Origin: Podospora comata
Taxonomy: Eukaryota; Ascomycota; Sordariomycetes; Sordariales; Podosporaceae
DNA length: 64,000 nt
Direction of reading: 5' to 3'
Assembly (NCBI GenBank): GCA_017354895.1
Contig: CP071495.1
Coordinates: 45,001-109,000, forward strand
The notes beneath the pieces were generated by a model, which ran no database searches, had not been told where the DNA came from, and saw only the letters and a list, made by a program, of their open reading frames with translations. Shown in pieces: positions 1-10,358 of the stretch (position 1 is its first letter; each line of letters opens with the position of its first letter). Position numbers and translations under genes: made by a program.

Positions 1-379
1 CTCTATCTAGACCATCTAAAAGGGATATTGTTTGAAGGCACTTTTAAATAATCCTGGTTGGGTACAGCTAAACAGTGTACAACAATCGCTTATCTCTCTC
101 ACAATAGTCTAGATACTAACGATTGTGATTTTTATTGCATACTGCGGAACTGTCTATCTACACTAGCCAGTTCCTCTGTATATATAGACCCAGTGCTAAG
201 CCTGGCACTCTCCTGGATCGATAGACTCGACCATCGATCCTATCGATACTGTCCCTTCTGGGATTGACTCTTTTGGATCGATCCTCGATCCCAATGATCT
301 TGTTTTGATTAGTCCTTGCTCCTGTACTAATGATTGGTCCGTGGTGCGCCCTCGCTCCACTGAGTGTCAAGTCGTGACA
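1..379 (-). mobile_element. LTR (family A), cut by window edge, RIP-decayed
   Basis: Matches, in reverse orientation, the R-U5 part of the LTR family seen cleanly at 49054, 50713 and 63114: it has the AACAGTGTACAACAA block, the GCGGAACTGTCTAT block and a TATA-like stretch near 177-187. It ends at 379 with the characteristic GTGACA terminus. The left end lies outside the window. Its U3 (about 190-350) is rich in GATC/ATCGAT words, as in the copy at 63114. Confidence 0.8.
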
Positions 380-1307
380 ATAACCCTAAAAAGCTCGAAG
401 GGGTTTATTTTTAGAGGGAAAGAAATAGTATTATTTTTCATGTGTAATTTACGTATTACAAAACCTACTAAAAAGCTAGAGTATAAAAGAGTAAGCTCCT
501 TTCAAGTTAAAGGGAATTTTTCGGAGGTAGTATTCGACTTAAAGCTACTTAACATTATAGATTTACAGTTATATATTTGTTATACTTTACTTTTAAATCC
601 TATATTAACGGTAAATAGAAGTAATAATTAGAAAGTAGCGGAAAACGAAAAAAGATGTAATATAAAAAACTACTTAGTTTACGGTTTGATAGAAGTTAAT
701 TAAAATATTTGGTTAATTAGTTAGGCTACCCAGCTAAAGATAATTTGTAGGAACTAGCGGTAAATCTAAACTGCCCCGATAACAAGTAGCGGACAGCTCT
801 GTTACGGAATGATCCTAAAGAAAAGCGGAACAAGCGGACTGCCTTTTGCGTTCGGCTTCTTTTAACTTCTTTACGCTATTAAAATTACGGGAGACTACCC
901 GCGATATTTGCTCTAATTAAACTTTTTTTAGCGACGAAGAGAATAAAATTTAGCGTATATTACTTCTAAAATTTCCTCGGCTTATTTTAATTTAGTTTCG
1001 ATAACGTTATATTAAGAAATAATTTAGGAAAGTTAGCGAGAAGATATGTTTAAAGCGTTATAATGAGGAAAGACTCAGCGAATATATTTCTAATAGCGTG
1101 CGGAATTAAAAAAAAAAGGCATAGAAATTATTACGGGAGGATTATATGAAATAAGACGAAGATAGTATAATCGAATGAAGGAGGATTTTTTTAATAAAGC
1201 TTTACTAGCTTAGCGCTTTAAATCCTTTTTTTTACTTTTACTGTTGAATATCGTAGAAATTAAGGAAGAGTAAAGGAAATATATATAGCAAGGAAAATAT
1301 TAATAAT
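380..1307. other. AT-rich RIP-like tract without genes
   Basis: Strongly AT-biased sequence with TA-rich words and no credible coding region. It may be internal retrotransposon sequence flattened by RIP, but no domain can be read. Confidence 0.6.
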
Positions 1308-1532
1308 TGTTACGGCACTGGCTTAACACTGATGGAAAGGTAAATACTAGGCACGTGAGGCATGTGAGACTCTGGGAGCGAGAGTAAGTGGTCAAAGCTT
1401 TGCTCTGTCAAAAAGCCTTGCTTTGCAGGCACTGTTGGAATTTCCTTTCTTTTCTTCTTTAGCTTACAATGCAATCAATTAGTATAGTATAATTGTTGTT
1501 TTGTCCCAAAACCTACCTATCAAGCCGTGACA
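1308..1532. mobile_element. Solo LTR (family B, 225 bp) with 5-bp duplication
   Basis: Begins TGTTACGGC and ends GCCGTGACA, an inverted TG...CA terminus. It is flanked on both sides by ATAAT (1303-1307 and 1533-1537), a perfect 5-bp target-site duplication. No internal coding sequence is present, so it is read as a solo LTR. It shares no R-U5 similarity with family A. Confidence 0.8.
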
Positions 1533-1789
1533 ATAATAAGCGGTTATTTTAGGACTTAAGTCAACGGACCTTCGCTCTAAATGAAGGGGCACTATATTGA
1601 AGTTAAGCTAGTAATTAAGACGGACCATGTACGAAGTATAAAACGTATACCTAATTAATAATATAATTAATTAAGAAGGTAAAAAGCCTTACTTATAGAA
1701 TTATTACGAAAGATAAATAATTTAATATAAGATTATTATTAAAGTTTATTAATTTAAAAGAAGATTATTATTAAAAGTTAATAATTTTG

Positions 1790-2620
1790 GAGACTAGTGA
1801 GTCTTTATATATATATAAACTAGTTAATACAAATAAACAGTCCCGTAATAAATAATATAAGTTATAATTGTTAGTATTTAGATTATTATTGTTAGCTGGT
1901 ATGCCCTGATAGGCCTATAATATAGTACCTATACAGGGTTGCTGTAGGATACAGCAGTGCGCAAGCGGAAGCGGGAGGATACGACGGCAGTGCCGAAGGA
2001 AGGGAAAGGCACTGTAATACAGTGGAGTATAAGGAATAGGAATTGCCTTTATTACTCTTATTATCCTTTGATGCCCCTTAAGGAGAGAAAGGAAAACTAT
2101 TCTACAGGAGAGGAGAGAGGTCTATATATAGGCCTTCGTAGGCCTACTGTAGGTCCTGTAGGCCCTGAAGGCCCTATACTACTTAGGGTGGTTAGTGGGC
2201 CTTAGTGGGTCTAGTAGAACCTCATGGAAATCCATCGATCCTTCAGTGGCAGGGGTGCCCTGTAGATCACACCATTATAGCAGCTTATTGCGTAAGCTCG
2301 TAGCCACTTTGGAAGGTTCTAGCATCCGTTGACTAAGCCTCAGGCCACAGTGGCCCTGTAAGCCTAAGCAAAGGTCCCTTGTAAAGAACATTCTGGAGGG
2401 AGCCAAGCCGGGAAATTCCGTTACTGCTTATAGCAGTACTGCCCACTGTAATACCAATCTGTAGGGCAGTAAATAGGGCACTTAGTTGTACCCACATGTT
2501 AACAATTATACTAGAGATTAACTATTTATGATATACTAATTAGCTATATTGGACTAAGATTATTTACAAGTACCTTTAATCAGTATTTTCTCTAAAGGTT
2601 GTAGATAGAAGTTTATTGCA
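1790..2620 (+). mobile_element. Family A LTR remnant, split by the insertion at 1890-2504
   Basis: The left part (TATA-like 1805-1817, CAGTCCCGTAATA block, ends about 1889) and right part (2505-2620, ending GTTTATTGCA, a RIP form of GTTCGTCACA) align to the two halves of the family A R-U5. The 5' end of its U3 could not be placed. Confidence 0.65.
1890..2504. mobile_element. LTR-like insertion (family C, 615 bp) with 5-bp duplication
   Basis: A less AT-rich island with inverted ends TGTTA...TAACA, flanked by ATTAT at 1885-1889 and 2505-2509, and inserted into a family A LTR. It contains purine-rich and GGCCT/AGGCC-rich stretches. The open frame at 1957-2205 has no recognisable domain and is not called as a gene. 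Orientation is unknown. Confidence 0.65.
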
Positions 2621-3344
2621 CTAAAACTATTTAAGCTTATATAACTAGCTTAAGTATTAAATAGTTAATCTAGTTAGTAAAAAGCTTTAATTTAAACCTT
2701 ATTGAAAATGTGTGGTTTTGGACAAAAGATTAGGTTAAATCCAATTACGATGTAGAAACCCAAAACAAAACAACTCTCTGGAAAGCTATTCTAGCCGCGT
2801 AAAAAGCAGTGCTTAATAAAAAGCTTTCTTAATTACCTTATGGGATGTCTAATAAGTTAAAAAGAGTTATTGAGATAAAAAGCGAGCTTATTAAGTTATA
2901 ATATAGGTACTTAAATTTAGATAGGAAAATCGCTGTATCAAACGTACTGTGACTCTAAAAAAATTAAATTAAATGTGCTTTATTTTTTTCTCTATAGTTA
3001 CTAAGTCACACGTTACTATTTATTTCCCTAGCGTAGGTATAGTAAACTATACGAGAAAAAGTAATTTAGATTACTTTTTAGGGAACGTGATCTAAATGAT
3101 CCACAGGGTTATTATTAAAGTAAAGCTAATAGCAGGTTAAATAAAGTGCGAGGCGCAAAGCGCCTGCAGGTAATTATTAGGAAAATAATAGAAAGTGAAG
3201 CGCTGGGAAGCGATGGAAATACAGTTATCTAAGTGATTTCAAAGTGAGAAGAGTGATTTAGGATCACTTTTGGTACAAGTAATTCAAGTGATCCTAAAGT
3301 AAAAGAAGTGATCCGGGATTGCACTTAGTAAAGTAAACTCTATA
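2621..3344. other. AT-rich gene-free tract
   Basis: RIP-like sequence between decayed LTRs. Several GTGATC/AAGTGATT words recur at 3230-3320, possibly the U3 of the following LTR. No coding or RNA gene seen. Confidence 0.5.
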
Positions 3345-3980
3345 GTTTACTAATTTATATATATAAAGAAATTTAATAAATAGTAAATAACTCCGTAATA
3401 TATAATATTAGTAATATTTGTCAGCATTTTAAGTATTGTAACTAAAATAAGCTATTATTGTATACTGTTTAGCTGCACCAAACTAAATTATTTAAAAGCG
3501 GCTTTGACTAGTATCCTGTTACAGGCCAACTACTTAGCAAGACTAAGTAGGAACTGCAGCTAGCTGTAGTAGCTAATCAAAAAAAAAAGGCGCAATGGCG
3601 GGGCTGCATAGTAATAGGATGCTTATTTTTTAATATAGGTAAGCTAGATTACCTAGCTTAGTTAGTGGGAGTAGTGAGCTAAAAAAGTTTACTACTACTT
3701 ACTAGTGAGCCGAGGTACGCTAGATACGAATGTACCTAACACATTAAGGTCTATATATATAAAGGAACTGCCTAGTGTACATAGACAGTTCCGTAATACA
3801 TAATAATTATAAGTCACAATCGTTAGTATCTAGACTTTTGACAAGCTATCTGTTATATACTATTTAGTTATACCGAGCTAGAATATTTAGAAGTGACTTC
3901 AACTAGTATTTTTTTTAGTAGTTTTTGATAGAAGTTTATTATATATTTTATTTAGATGTTTTAAATAAAAGTTCGTTATA
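3345..3980 (+). mobile_element. Family A LTR remnant interrupted by a second LTR
   Basis: TATA-like 3355-3366, the ACTCCGTAATA block and GTTTAGCTGCACCAAAC (about 3467-3483) mark R-U5. The LTR breaks at 3516 and resumes at 3944, ending GTTCGTTATA at 3980. The U3 start was not resolved. Confidence 0.7.
3517..3943 (+). mobile_element. Nested family A LTR (427 bp) with RIP-altered duplication
   Basis: Starts TGTTACAG and ends GTTTATTATA, with a TATA box near 3752-3762 and the CAGTTCCGTAATA block. It is flanked by TATCC (3512-3516) and TATTT (3944-3948), identical apart from two C-to-T changes. Its U3 carries the GGCGGGGCT...ATAGTAATA block shared with the LTR at 53537. Confidence 0.75.
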
Positions 3981-4790
3981 TTTATATATATAAAAAAACT
4001 AAATAGCTAGTAGATTATTATGCAGTATGTAGTATAAGTTGCATTTATTATTACTAAGCTATTTTAATTGAAATAAATATTGTTAATGAAATATCTTTAT
4101 AAATAATTCAAAATTAAAGTTTTCTATAGTTTAATATATTAGCTAATAATTCATTTAATAGAATTTAACGAAACTTTTAATTAAACTTTATAGTAGTAAT
4201 AACATATAAGTTAATTATTAAACTTGAAAATAAAGTAATATTTAGAGCTACTAGCGACAAATAATAATATATATATAATAGTTATAAAGAAAGATAATAA
4301 CTAAAAGTAGTAAACTAAAACATCGTATTTTTAAGTAATTTAAGTAGCTAATGCTGCAGCGCTAGCAGCTGCAGCAATTGATAGCTAATTGCCTTATCCA
4401 ATCTATTAAGCTAGTCTATAATAGAAAATGTGTTTTAGGGTAGTAAATCCCAGCAACAACGGAAAGCGTTATCGTCCTCAATAACTGCAATTAATCTATT
4501 AATTGTCAATAGCTCTATGGATCCTAACTGCAAAAAGCTTGCAATTAGTCCCAGTAATTAACCGTTGAACTAACTATCAAACTGCCTTTGCAAGTGGAAG
4601 CAAGTGGTAATTGACAAATAGGGGCTTCTGGGCAGTGCTGACAATAAGAGAGGTTAACCAACTAGGAGAGGCCCAAAGTAATTAAACAAAGGAAAGCTGG
4701 TGCCAGGGCGCTAGGAAGAAAGAAAAGCTTGCAAAGCACTGTTTGCAAGGCCCATATAAGGAAAGGCTTACAACTCACAGTTGTAAGCAG
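3981..4790. other. AT-rich to mixed gene-free tract
   Basis: RIP-like until about 4330, then less AT-rich, with a GCTGCAGCGCTAGCAGCTGC palindromic patch near 4350-4375. No gene seen. The strand-minus retroelement remnant begins just to the right. Confidence 0.5.
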
Positions 4791-4799
4791 TGGTAAAGA

Positions 4800-5958
4800 T
4801 CAGGTTGCCAGACCTGTGCCAATATCAGAGCTGACAGCGGTCAACAAAACCATCAGTCGGCTTACATCGACTTGGACCAGATTCCCATTACGCCAGCTGC
4901 TATTCTTGATGACGAAATCCTTGAAAGTACTGGGTGTGGGTGAAGGCGGCATCGGCGGAAGTATCGCCTCAGGTCTGGTGTAGCCAGTCTCATGTAAGTG
5001 GGTGAACAGCTTATTGCGCGAGGCAAAGGCGGTGCCGCAGGGTGAACGGGCGCAGGGCTGAGGCGAGCGGACCAAACGCTCCCGGCGTGGCTTGCCAGGC
5101 GAGGTCTTGGTCCCGGGCGAGGGTGAGGATGAGCGGGTGCGAGGGCCGCTGCCTGTGGAAGGCTGGTTGATAGGCTTGGTGCCAGGCAACGTCTTGTTGC
5201 CAGAGGGAGGCTTGTTGCCGGGCAAGGCCTTGGTAGGCAGTGTTGACTGTCGCTCAGGGGTGATGGGAGCCGGGCGGCTGGCAGGGAGAGTGGAACGAAG
5301 TCCAAGGCAAAGCCTTTACTGGGCCTGCAGCGGGCTTATTGGCGTCAAAGTTGAGGGCATCGCGAAGACCTGTAATAGCTGTAGTAGATAAGGCGATGAA
5401 GTTGTTAGTGGGCTCAATTGAAATGGAAGATGCCACCATTGAACAGGATGACGTAATGGTCAAGGTTTGGGGTGTAGGGACCTGGGCGCACAGGTCAACC
5501 AAACGCTGCTCCAGACTATCAATGTAATCTTGCAGCTAGAGTTGCTTGTCTTCCAGAGTCTTGACTTGATACTCAAGACCCTTAATTTGGCCTGCTTTTT
5601 CGTCCTTTTGCACAGAGTATATACGCAACGAAAGTTCTCTTTTCATGGTGACGATTTCTTCGTCCTTCTGGTATAACTAGTCTGCAAGGCTTTATCGGAG
5701 CAGCCGTATAGTCGTTGAGGCGGCGTTCCAGAAATAATGTGACCATTGGCTGTGGAACCTGGCCTTCTGCTCGTCGTCGTCGTCAACAGTGAGGTTATCG
5801 TGAAAGTAGATACCACACTGATTGTAATATTCTTTGGTGTTGACGATGTGGGTGGGTGCGGTGGAAGTCGTCTTGACGGCTAGTTCGCTCGGGGTAGTAT
5901 GACATTGGTGAGGGGGCACGTACTGGCGACCAGTAGGCCACTGCTCAGGCAAGGTCAT
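4800..5958 (-). pseudogene. Decayed retrotransposon structural (gag-like) gene
   Basis: Read on the minus strand, open segments at 5958-5692, 5502-5254 and 5225-4800 are separated by stops and one frameshift. In order they give a segment rich in charged residues, a coiled-coil-like stretch (about 5680-5480), a Pro/Ser/Thr-rich linker and then a zinc-finger-like motif CGTAFASRNKLFTHL near 5030-4985. The stretch SSDIGTGLAT at the end resembles sequence leading into the aspartic protease region of fungal Gypsy-type elements. No reverse transcriptase or integrase is visible; downstream is RIP-flattened DNA. The retroelement assignment is family knowledge plus inference. Confidence 0.5.
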
Positions 5959-6160
5959 CTTGACGGTCGGTTGCTCACGTAATGACGGTGCGGTCGGTCG
6001 GGGAGGGAGTTGTTGTGAGAGCTGTAGGCTACTCGGCGGGCAAGACGAAAAGAGGTGTGACCTGATACCTGTTGTCAGGGAGGGAGGGTGAGGGTTCTAG
6101 TGACGGCGGCGACGTTATGGATAGCCTCGCGTTCGAATCAACGCGCAAAGGCTTGCCCGG

Positions 6161-6687
6161 CTACCGGTGATCGCTGGGCAAGTAGGTGGTTGTTGAGGGA
6201 GCAGTTGTCGTGGAAGACTGGGTCGTCGGCTGAGCTCTTGGGAGGGCGGCCGGCGCGGCAGAAATCGTGGGCGGTGAGGCACTGGTCACCTCACGGTTCA
6301 ACGCGGGGCGGTTGGCTGCCTGGGCTTGAGAGCGGGCAATAGGTTGATTTTCGTCAATTATGATGGAAAACATTGATTTCGATGGAATTTGGAGAATCGG
6401 TGGCCGGCTTACAAGTTAACTGTGAAGCTGGCGGCGCGCGGCAGAATTCCGACACCGGCAGGCGGTAAGCTTGTTTGAGCACCTTGATGGGCAAGGTAAA
6501 CAGAGCAGTCAAGCTGCGTTGGCAGTGGAATTTGTCGTTTTTTGTCGACTTGGTGGATTTCGTCGTTTGACGTGGATTTGGCTGGCGTTGCCAGTGGTGG
6601 ATGTGCTGGACTGACTGTAAAGTCGGCCGTGAAGATGTAATCGACACAGGATTTTGATGCTAGTTTCGGCGGAAGCGCGATTTGCAT
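6161..6687 (-). pseudogene. Possible 5' part of the same decayed retroelement gene
   Basis: Minus-strand open segments at 6687-6409 and 6373-6161 are Ser/Thr/Pro-rich, in different frames, and lie directly upstream of the gag-like remnant. Nothing in them is diagnostic. They could equally be chance open frames. Confidence 0.25.
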
Positions 6688-7333
6688 GGGAAATAAATGA
6701 TGGAAAATAGGATCCGATTTTCTGGTGGGTATGATGCTGTCAGACGGCGGTGATGTCGATCAAATTGGTGTGGCTTCGGTTGACGCGGCGGTCGAACTGG
6801 GCCTTGCGCTCAGGGCGTTGGTCGTCGGGAGGCGACACGGCGGTCGGCTTGTTTGACTTGGTGGGCTCGTGAAGTCGAAAATGGACCAACCTGCCTGGTT
6901 AAAAAGCTAGTCGCGCGGCGACGGAACTAACGCTATTCAGAGGTAATCGATGAATGGTAGCAAGCTACTATTTGACACCCCGGGGGCTTGGACAGAGGCA
7001 ATAGTATAGGTATATTGGTTGTGAGGAAGATGATGGTTGAATGCACGTGCCACATGGACTTTCGCTTGCAAAGCACAGCAGCTGCTAGAGAACAACTACA
7101 AGCCCACGGGCCCCACTGTCGCGCTAGATAGCAGCACCCCACCCGTGGTCTCTGTGGGAGCTAACGTGCATGGGTCCTGGGTCCAAATGCCAGGTAGCAG
7201 CAGCTTCAACTTTATATTTCGGATACACTGCAAAACAAAACAACTGTCAACTGCCCTGAAACTCCTGCGATCTGGTTACATCATCACCAAATCGTTATCG
7301 CGCACGCCAGCCCTCTAGCCACCTACCGGCAAG
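6688..7333. other. Intergenic region and BOS1 promoter
   Basis: GC-normal sequence. No RNA gene or coding segment is recognised. The 5' leader of BOS1 should lie in the last part, before the ATG at 7334. Confidence 0.5.
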
Positions 7334-8162
7334 ATGGTACGTCTAGCCACCTCAATCCACACCCCTCAGCCTTGCGCGCCCCTTGCTGACTGTTGATCTC
7401 TCTCACAAATAGAACACAACCTTCAATAGCGCCCTCAAACAATCCACGTCCCTCCGAAAAGATCTCTCCTCCCTCTCTTCCCCCGACGCCGACATTACCC
7501 CCGCCATCCTCGGCTCCGTCAGCGCCAGCCTCGCGGCCCTCTCCCGAACGATAGACGAGTACAATACACTCGCCAAGCAGGAGCTCAACAAGGCCAAGCA
7601 AGAGAAGGCCTTTGAACGCATCAAGGACTTCAAGCAGGAAATCTCGTCGTACCGTGCCCTGCTCGACCGACTTAATAAGGACAGAGAAGAGCGGGAGTAT
7701 GTGAACCACAGGGGGGAGCTGCTGGGAAGGAGGCCCTTTGCCGCGCAAACTCCCGAGAACCCATATACTGGCGCTACAGTGTCAGGTGTGCAGACTACTT
7801 CGGGGTATGGGCATGCGAGAACGAACAGCACGGTCGAGTCTAGCGGTGGGATGGGGCTAGGGAGCGGTGATGTTATGCGGGAGTCGCATGCGCTGAGGGA
7901 GCAGGCGTTTTTCCAGCACACGAACTCGGCGTTAGATGATTACATTGCTAGGGGCCAGGCTGTGTTGGGCGATCTGGGGCAGCAGAGGGAGATACTCAAA
8001 AACACGCAGCGGAAGCTGTATAGCGTTGGAAATACACTCGGGATATCGGGGGATACCATTAGGATGGTAGAACGGAGGGCGAAGCAGGATAAGTGGATTT
8101 TCTGGGGAGGTGTCATGGGCTTTTTTTTGTTTTGCTGGTTAGTATTGCATTACCTGCGGTAG
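7334..8162 (+). CDS. BOS1: BOS1-type Qb-SNARE, ER-Golgi transport
   Basis: Coding join 7334-7336, 7413-8162, 250 aa. Exon 1 is only the ATG: the donor GTACGT follows at 7337, a CTGAC branch lies at 7386-7390, and the acceptor at 7412 leads into NTTFNSALKQS. The protein has an N-terminal helical domain, a SNARE helix around LGDLGQQREILKNTQ (about residues 190-205) and a single C-terminal membrane anchor in the last 20 residues. This is the layout of fungal Bos1 (about 240 aa), which pairs with Sed5, Bet1 and Sec22 on COPII vesicles. The gene converges on the thiamine pyrophosphokinase gene with 144 bp between their stops. The family call is firm; the single-codon exon rests on splice signals and the conserved N terminus. 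Confidence 0.92.
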
Positions 8163-8306
8163 TGTCCCGTGCAGGGAGAGTGGGAAATAGTCATGAAGTG
8201 TGGAGTTTTGGCATGGTTTTACGGCAAACTGGTACTAAGGTATATATGACCGAAGTTTTTGTGTTGTGTGCTCCGCCCCTCTGATCATCACAGCGAAAGC
8301 GTCCCA

Positions 8307-9201
8307 CTAGATTTCCCTCAGCGACATAGTAAATAGCACATCCTTAGTTGCTTCTACCTCGATGACTTGGGTCTCGGGCAGGATGTGGTTGCTGGTGCTC
8401 ATCTGCCCCCCAAATTCCGTCGGCCAGTCCGTTACGTCCCATTCCAGGCCCTTGGTCGTGATGTAGCTCGGCTCTTTCATAGGCAGAATGCCTACCCACT
8501 TTGCGAACACGTCCTTCTCCCCTGCCGGACCGTCCCTCACCCGGATGACGTGCTTTCTGCCTGCTTTGAGCATGAAGGTCAAAGACTCGCCGCTGAAGAA
8601 GTACATCTTGCCTTCGCTATAGTCGGGGTCCCGCTGAAACAGATATAAGTGGTGAAGCTGGGATATGCCGTGGTCAACTCTGCCCCCGAGGCTGCCAACG
8701 ACGACGATGTCCTTCCCCTTGAGAGAGGGACGATATTTTGCGCGGGTGTGCTCAACTGCTTTGGCGAAATCGGTCGAGTAGTCATCGCGGTAGTATATCA
8801 CGTTGGTGCGTCTTGGAGGGGTCTCGTAGTAGGTGCGCGCCACTTGGCTGATGGAATCCAGGTCACCGATGATAACGTCGAGGTCGTCAAACGAGGGGTC
8901 GGAATGAATGCCGGCCGCATCGTGGAGGCAGTTGGCGGCACCGTCGGCGGCTATATGAAAGATGGCTGTGGAGGAGGTTGAGTTAATGTGTGGGGTAATG
9001 AATAGGTATGAAGGGAAGGGGGGGGCACGGACCATTATTCCATAGTCTCTTGATCATGCCGACATGATTGTGGATGGGCTGGTTGAGGATGAGAAGGGCG
9101 TAGTCGGGAGGTGCGTTACTGGATGGAGGGCGGAAGATATCTGTAGGGTTCCATTCGATGATGGGCGAAGCCTTCTTTTGCTGGGGAATGCATGCAGCCA
9201 T
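8307..9201 (-). CDS. THI80: Thiamine pyrophosphokinase
   Basis: Minus strand, exon 1 9201-9033, intron 9032-8966 (67 nt, donor GTCCGTG, acceptor CCACAG), exon 2 8965-8307; 275 aa. Motifs of the family are present in order: ADGAAN, IGDLDSI, the STDFAKA helix and GGRVDHG. A C-terminal beta domain has the TSNH motif expected in the thiamine-binding domain. The enzyme transfers pyrophosphate from ATP to thiamine to make ThDP in the cytosol. The start was chosen at the first ATG giving the conserved EWNPT leader. The donor is a less common GTCC form, but splicing restores the conserved A-I-F-H-I-A-A-D-G junction. Confidence 0.92.
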
Positions 9202-10273
9202 GGCTGGAATGCTCTGTTTGGCTGGTTAGTGTACGCTGCAGGATGATGACCGGGATGCGAGGATACCAGGTGGGTGGCGGGGGGCCTTTATGTAAAGGGC
9301 TTGATGTAAACTCCAATACTGCGTGGTGGAATCTCTAAATTGTGCCCAGAATAAAAAGTTGGACAATGTGGATTGTAGGAGTTGATAGTCGGGTAGATAA
9401 GTTATGTGAGCTCTCTATATTCCAGTTCATAAGTAAGTGTTTGGAACTAAGGTCGATACAATTTGAGCAAGGCTATAACACGGACGGCTCGGAGCAAACT
9501 GTTTAACCAGACTAGTGGAACCCTAACCCTAGGCATGGGAAACTATGACAGGAAGAACAAAATCTCCCTTTCTCAAAAGGATAGCTTTATGTGGGGGTCG
9601 CCTCGTAGGTAATTGAAGAGATGGCACTGCTTTACAAATGTCTGCCCCTATGGCTTTTCTTTTGGGGCCAAAAGCTTTCTGTGGTCTCTTTTATAGAACA
9701 TAGTTTCTATAGGAAACTACATACTTCCAATTCCGCTCAACGCTTCGAGGCACCGAGGATAAAAACCGTCAAATCCACGCCGACGTCAAGTGTGGATTCC
9801 ATGTCTGCGGGCCTCAGTGGGGATGCTGTAATTAGCCGCCCACTGTGGGGATCAAAGCAGCCTGATAACCTCACAGCCTCATGCCAAGGTAGGTAGGTAC
9901 CGTAGTACCTTACCAAAATCGACTCGATCCTGTCGCCGCATTTCATCGAGCTGCAGCATATCGTGATATCCAGGCCGCGCACAAGCTTCCTTTCCCGTCC
10001 CAGTAGTTGTGGCACTGGCTGTGCCGCCCGCTTCCATGTTATTAGGAGGAATCCCGGTTGGGATATGAACCGCCTTATTGGCTGAATTTTAATATCGTCA
10101 TCTTGATATCTCAAGGACCATGCGTTAAATGTATGTGTTGGTCGACTTTGTTATCTGAGTCTATCGTTTTGACCTAGCACGCTCTAGAACCGACTTTTCG
10201 GTGACGCTCTCCTCAAATGGACGCCTGACAGGCGCCTTGACAACCGTTCATTCGCCATGGTTGGTGAGTTAGG
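9202..10273. other. Intergenic region
   Basis: About 1 kb without a supported gene. It holds one copy of a dispersed repeat (9465-9547) and TAGGTAGGTA words at 9891-9901. The minus-strand open frame at 9737-10114 has no recognisable domain and is not called. Confidence 0.5.
9465..9547 (+). repeat. Dispersed repeat copy 1, with CCCTAACCCT
   Basis: Aligns over about 75 bp with 45047-45137: GGCTATA(A/G)CAC, GGCTC(G/A)GAGCA(A/C)ACTG, GAACCCTAACCCT and GCATGGGAAAC(T/C)ATGACA occur in the same order and spacing. CCCTAACCCT is one and a half telomere-type repeats. Element type is unknown. Confidence 0.6.
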
Positions 10274-10280
10274 TATATAT
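10274..10280 (+). promoter_or_regulatory. TATA-like box of the membrane-protein gene
   Basis: TATATAT lies 79-85 bp upstream of the ATG at 10359. It supports starting translation there rather than at the upstream in-frame ATG at 10257, which would precede the TATA box. Confidence 0.4.
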
Positions 10281-10358
10281 TCCAGCTATGCCCCACTGGC
10301 CCGTCGCAGCCCGGTTCAGCTGAACATCACACCCGTCACCCTGTTTCAACTAGAGACC

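Noticed and set aside
9500-9530. Telomere or subtelomere boundary suggested by CCCTAACCCT
   Set aside because: Only one and a half repeats, embedded in a dispersed repeat and flanked by ordinary genes.
10257-10358. Upstream in-frame start for the membrane protein
   Set aside because: The TATA-like box at 10274 lies inside it and the inner ATG gives a proper signal peptide.
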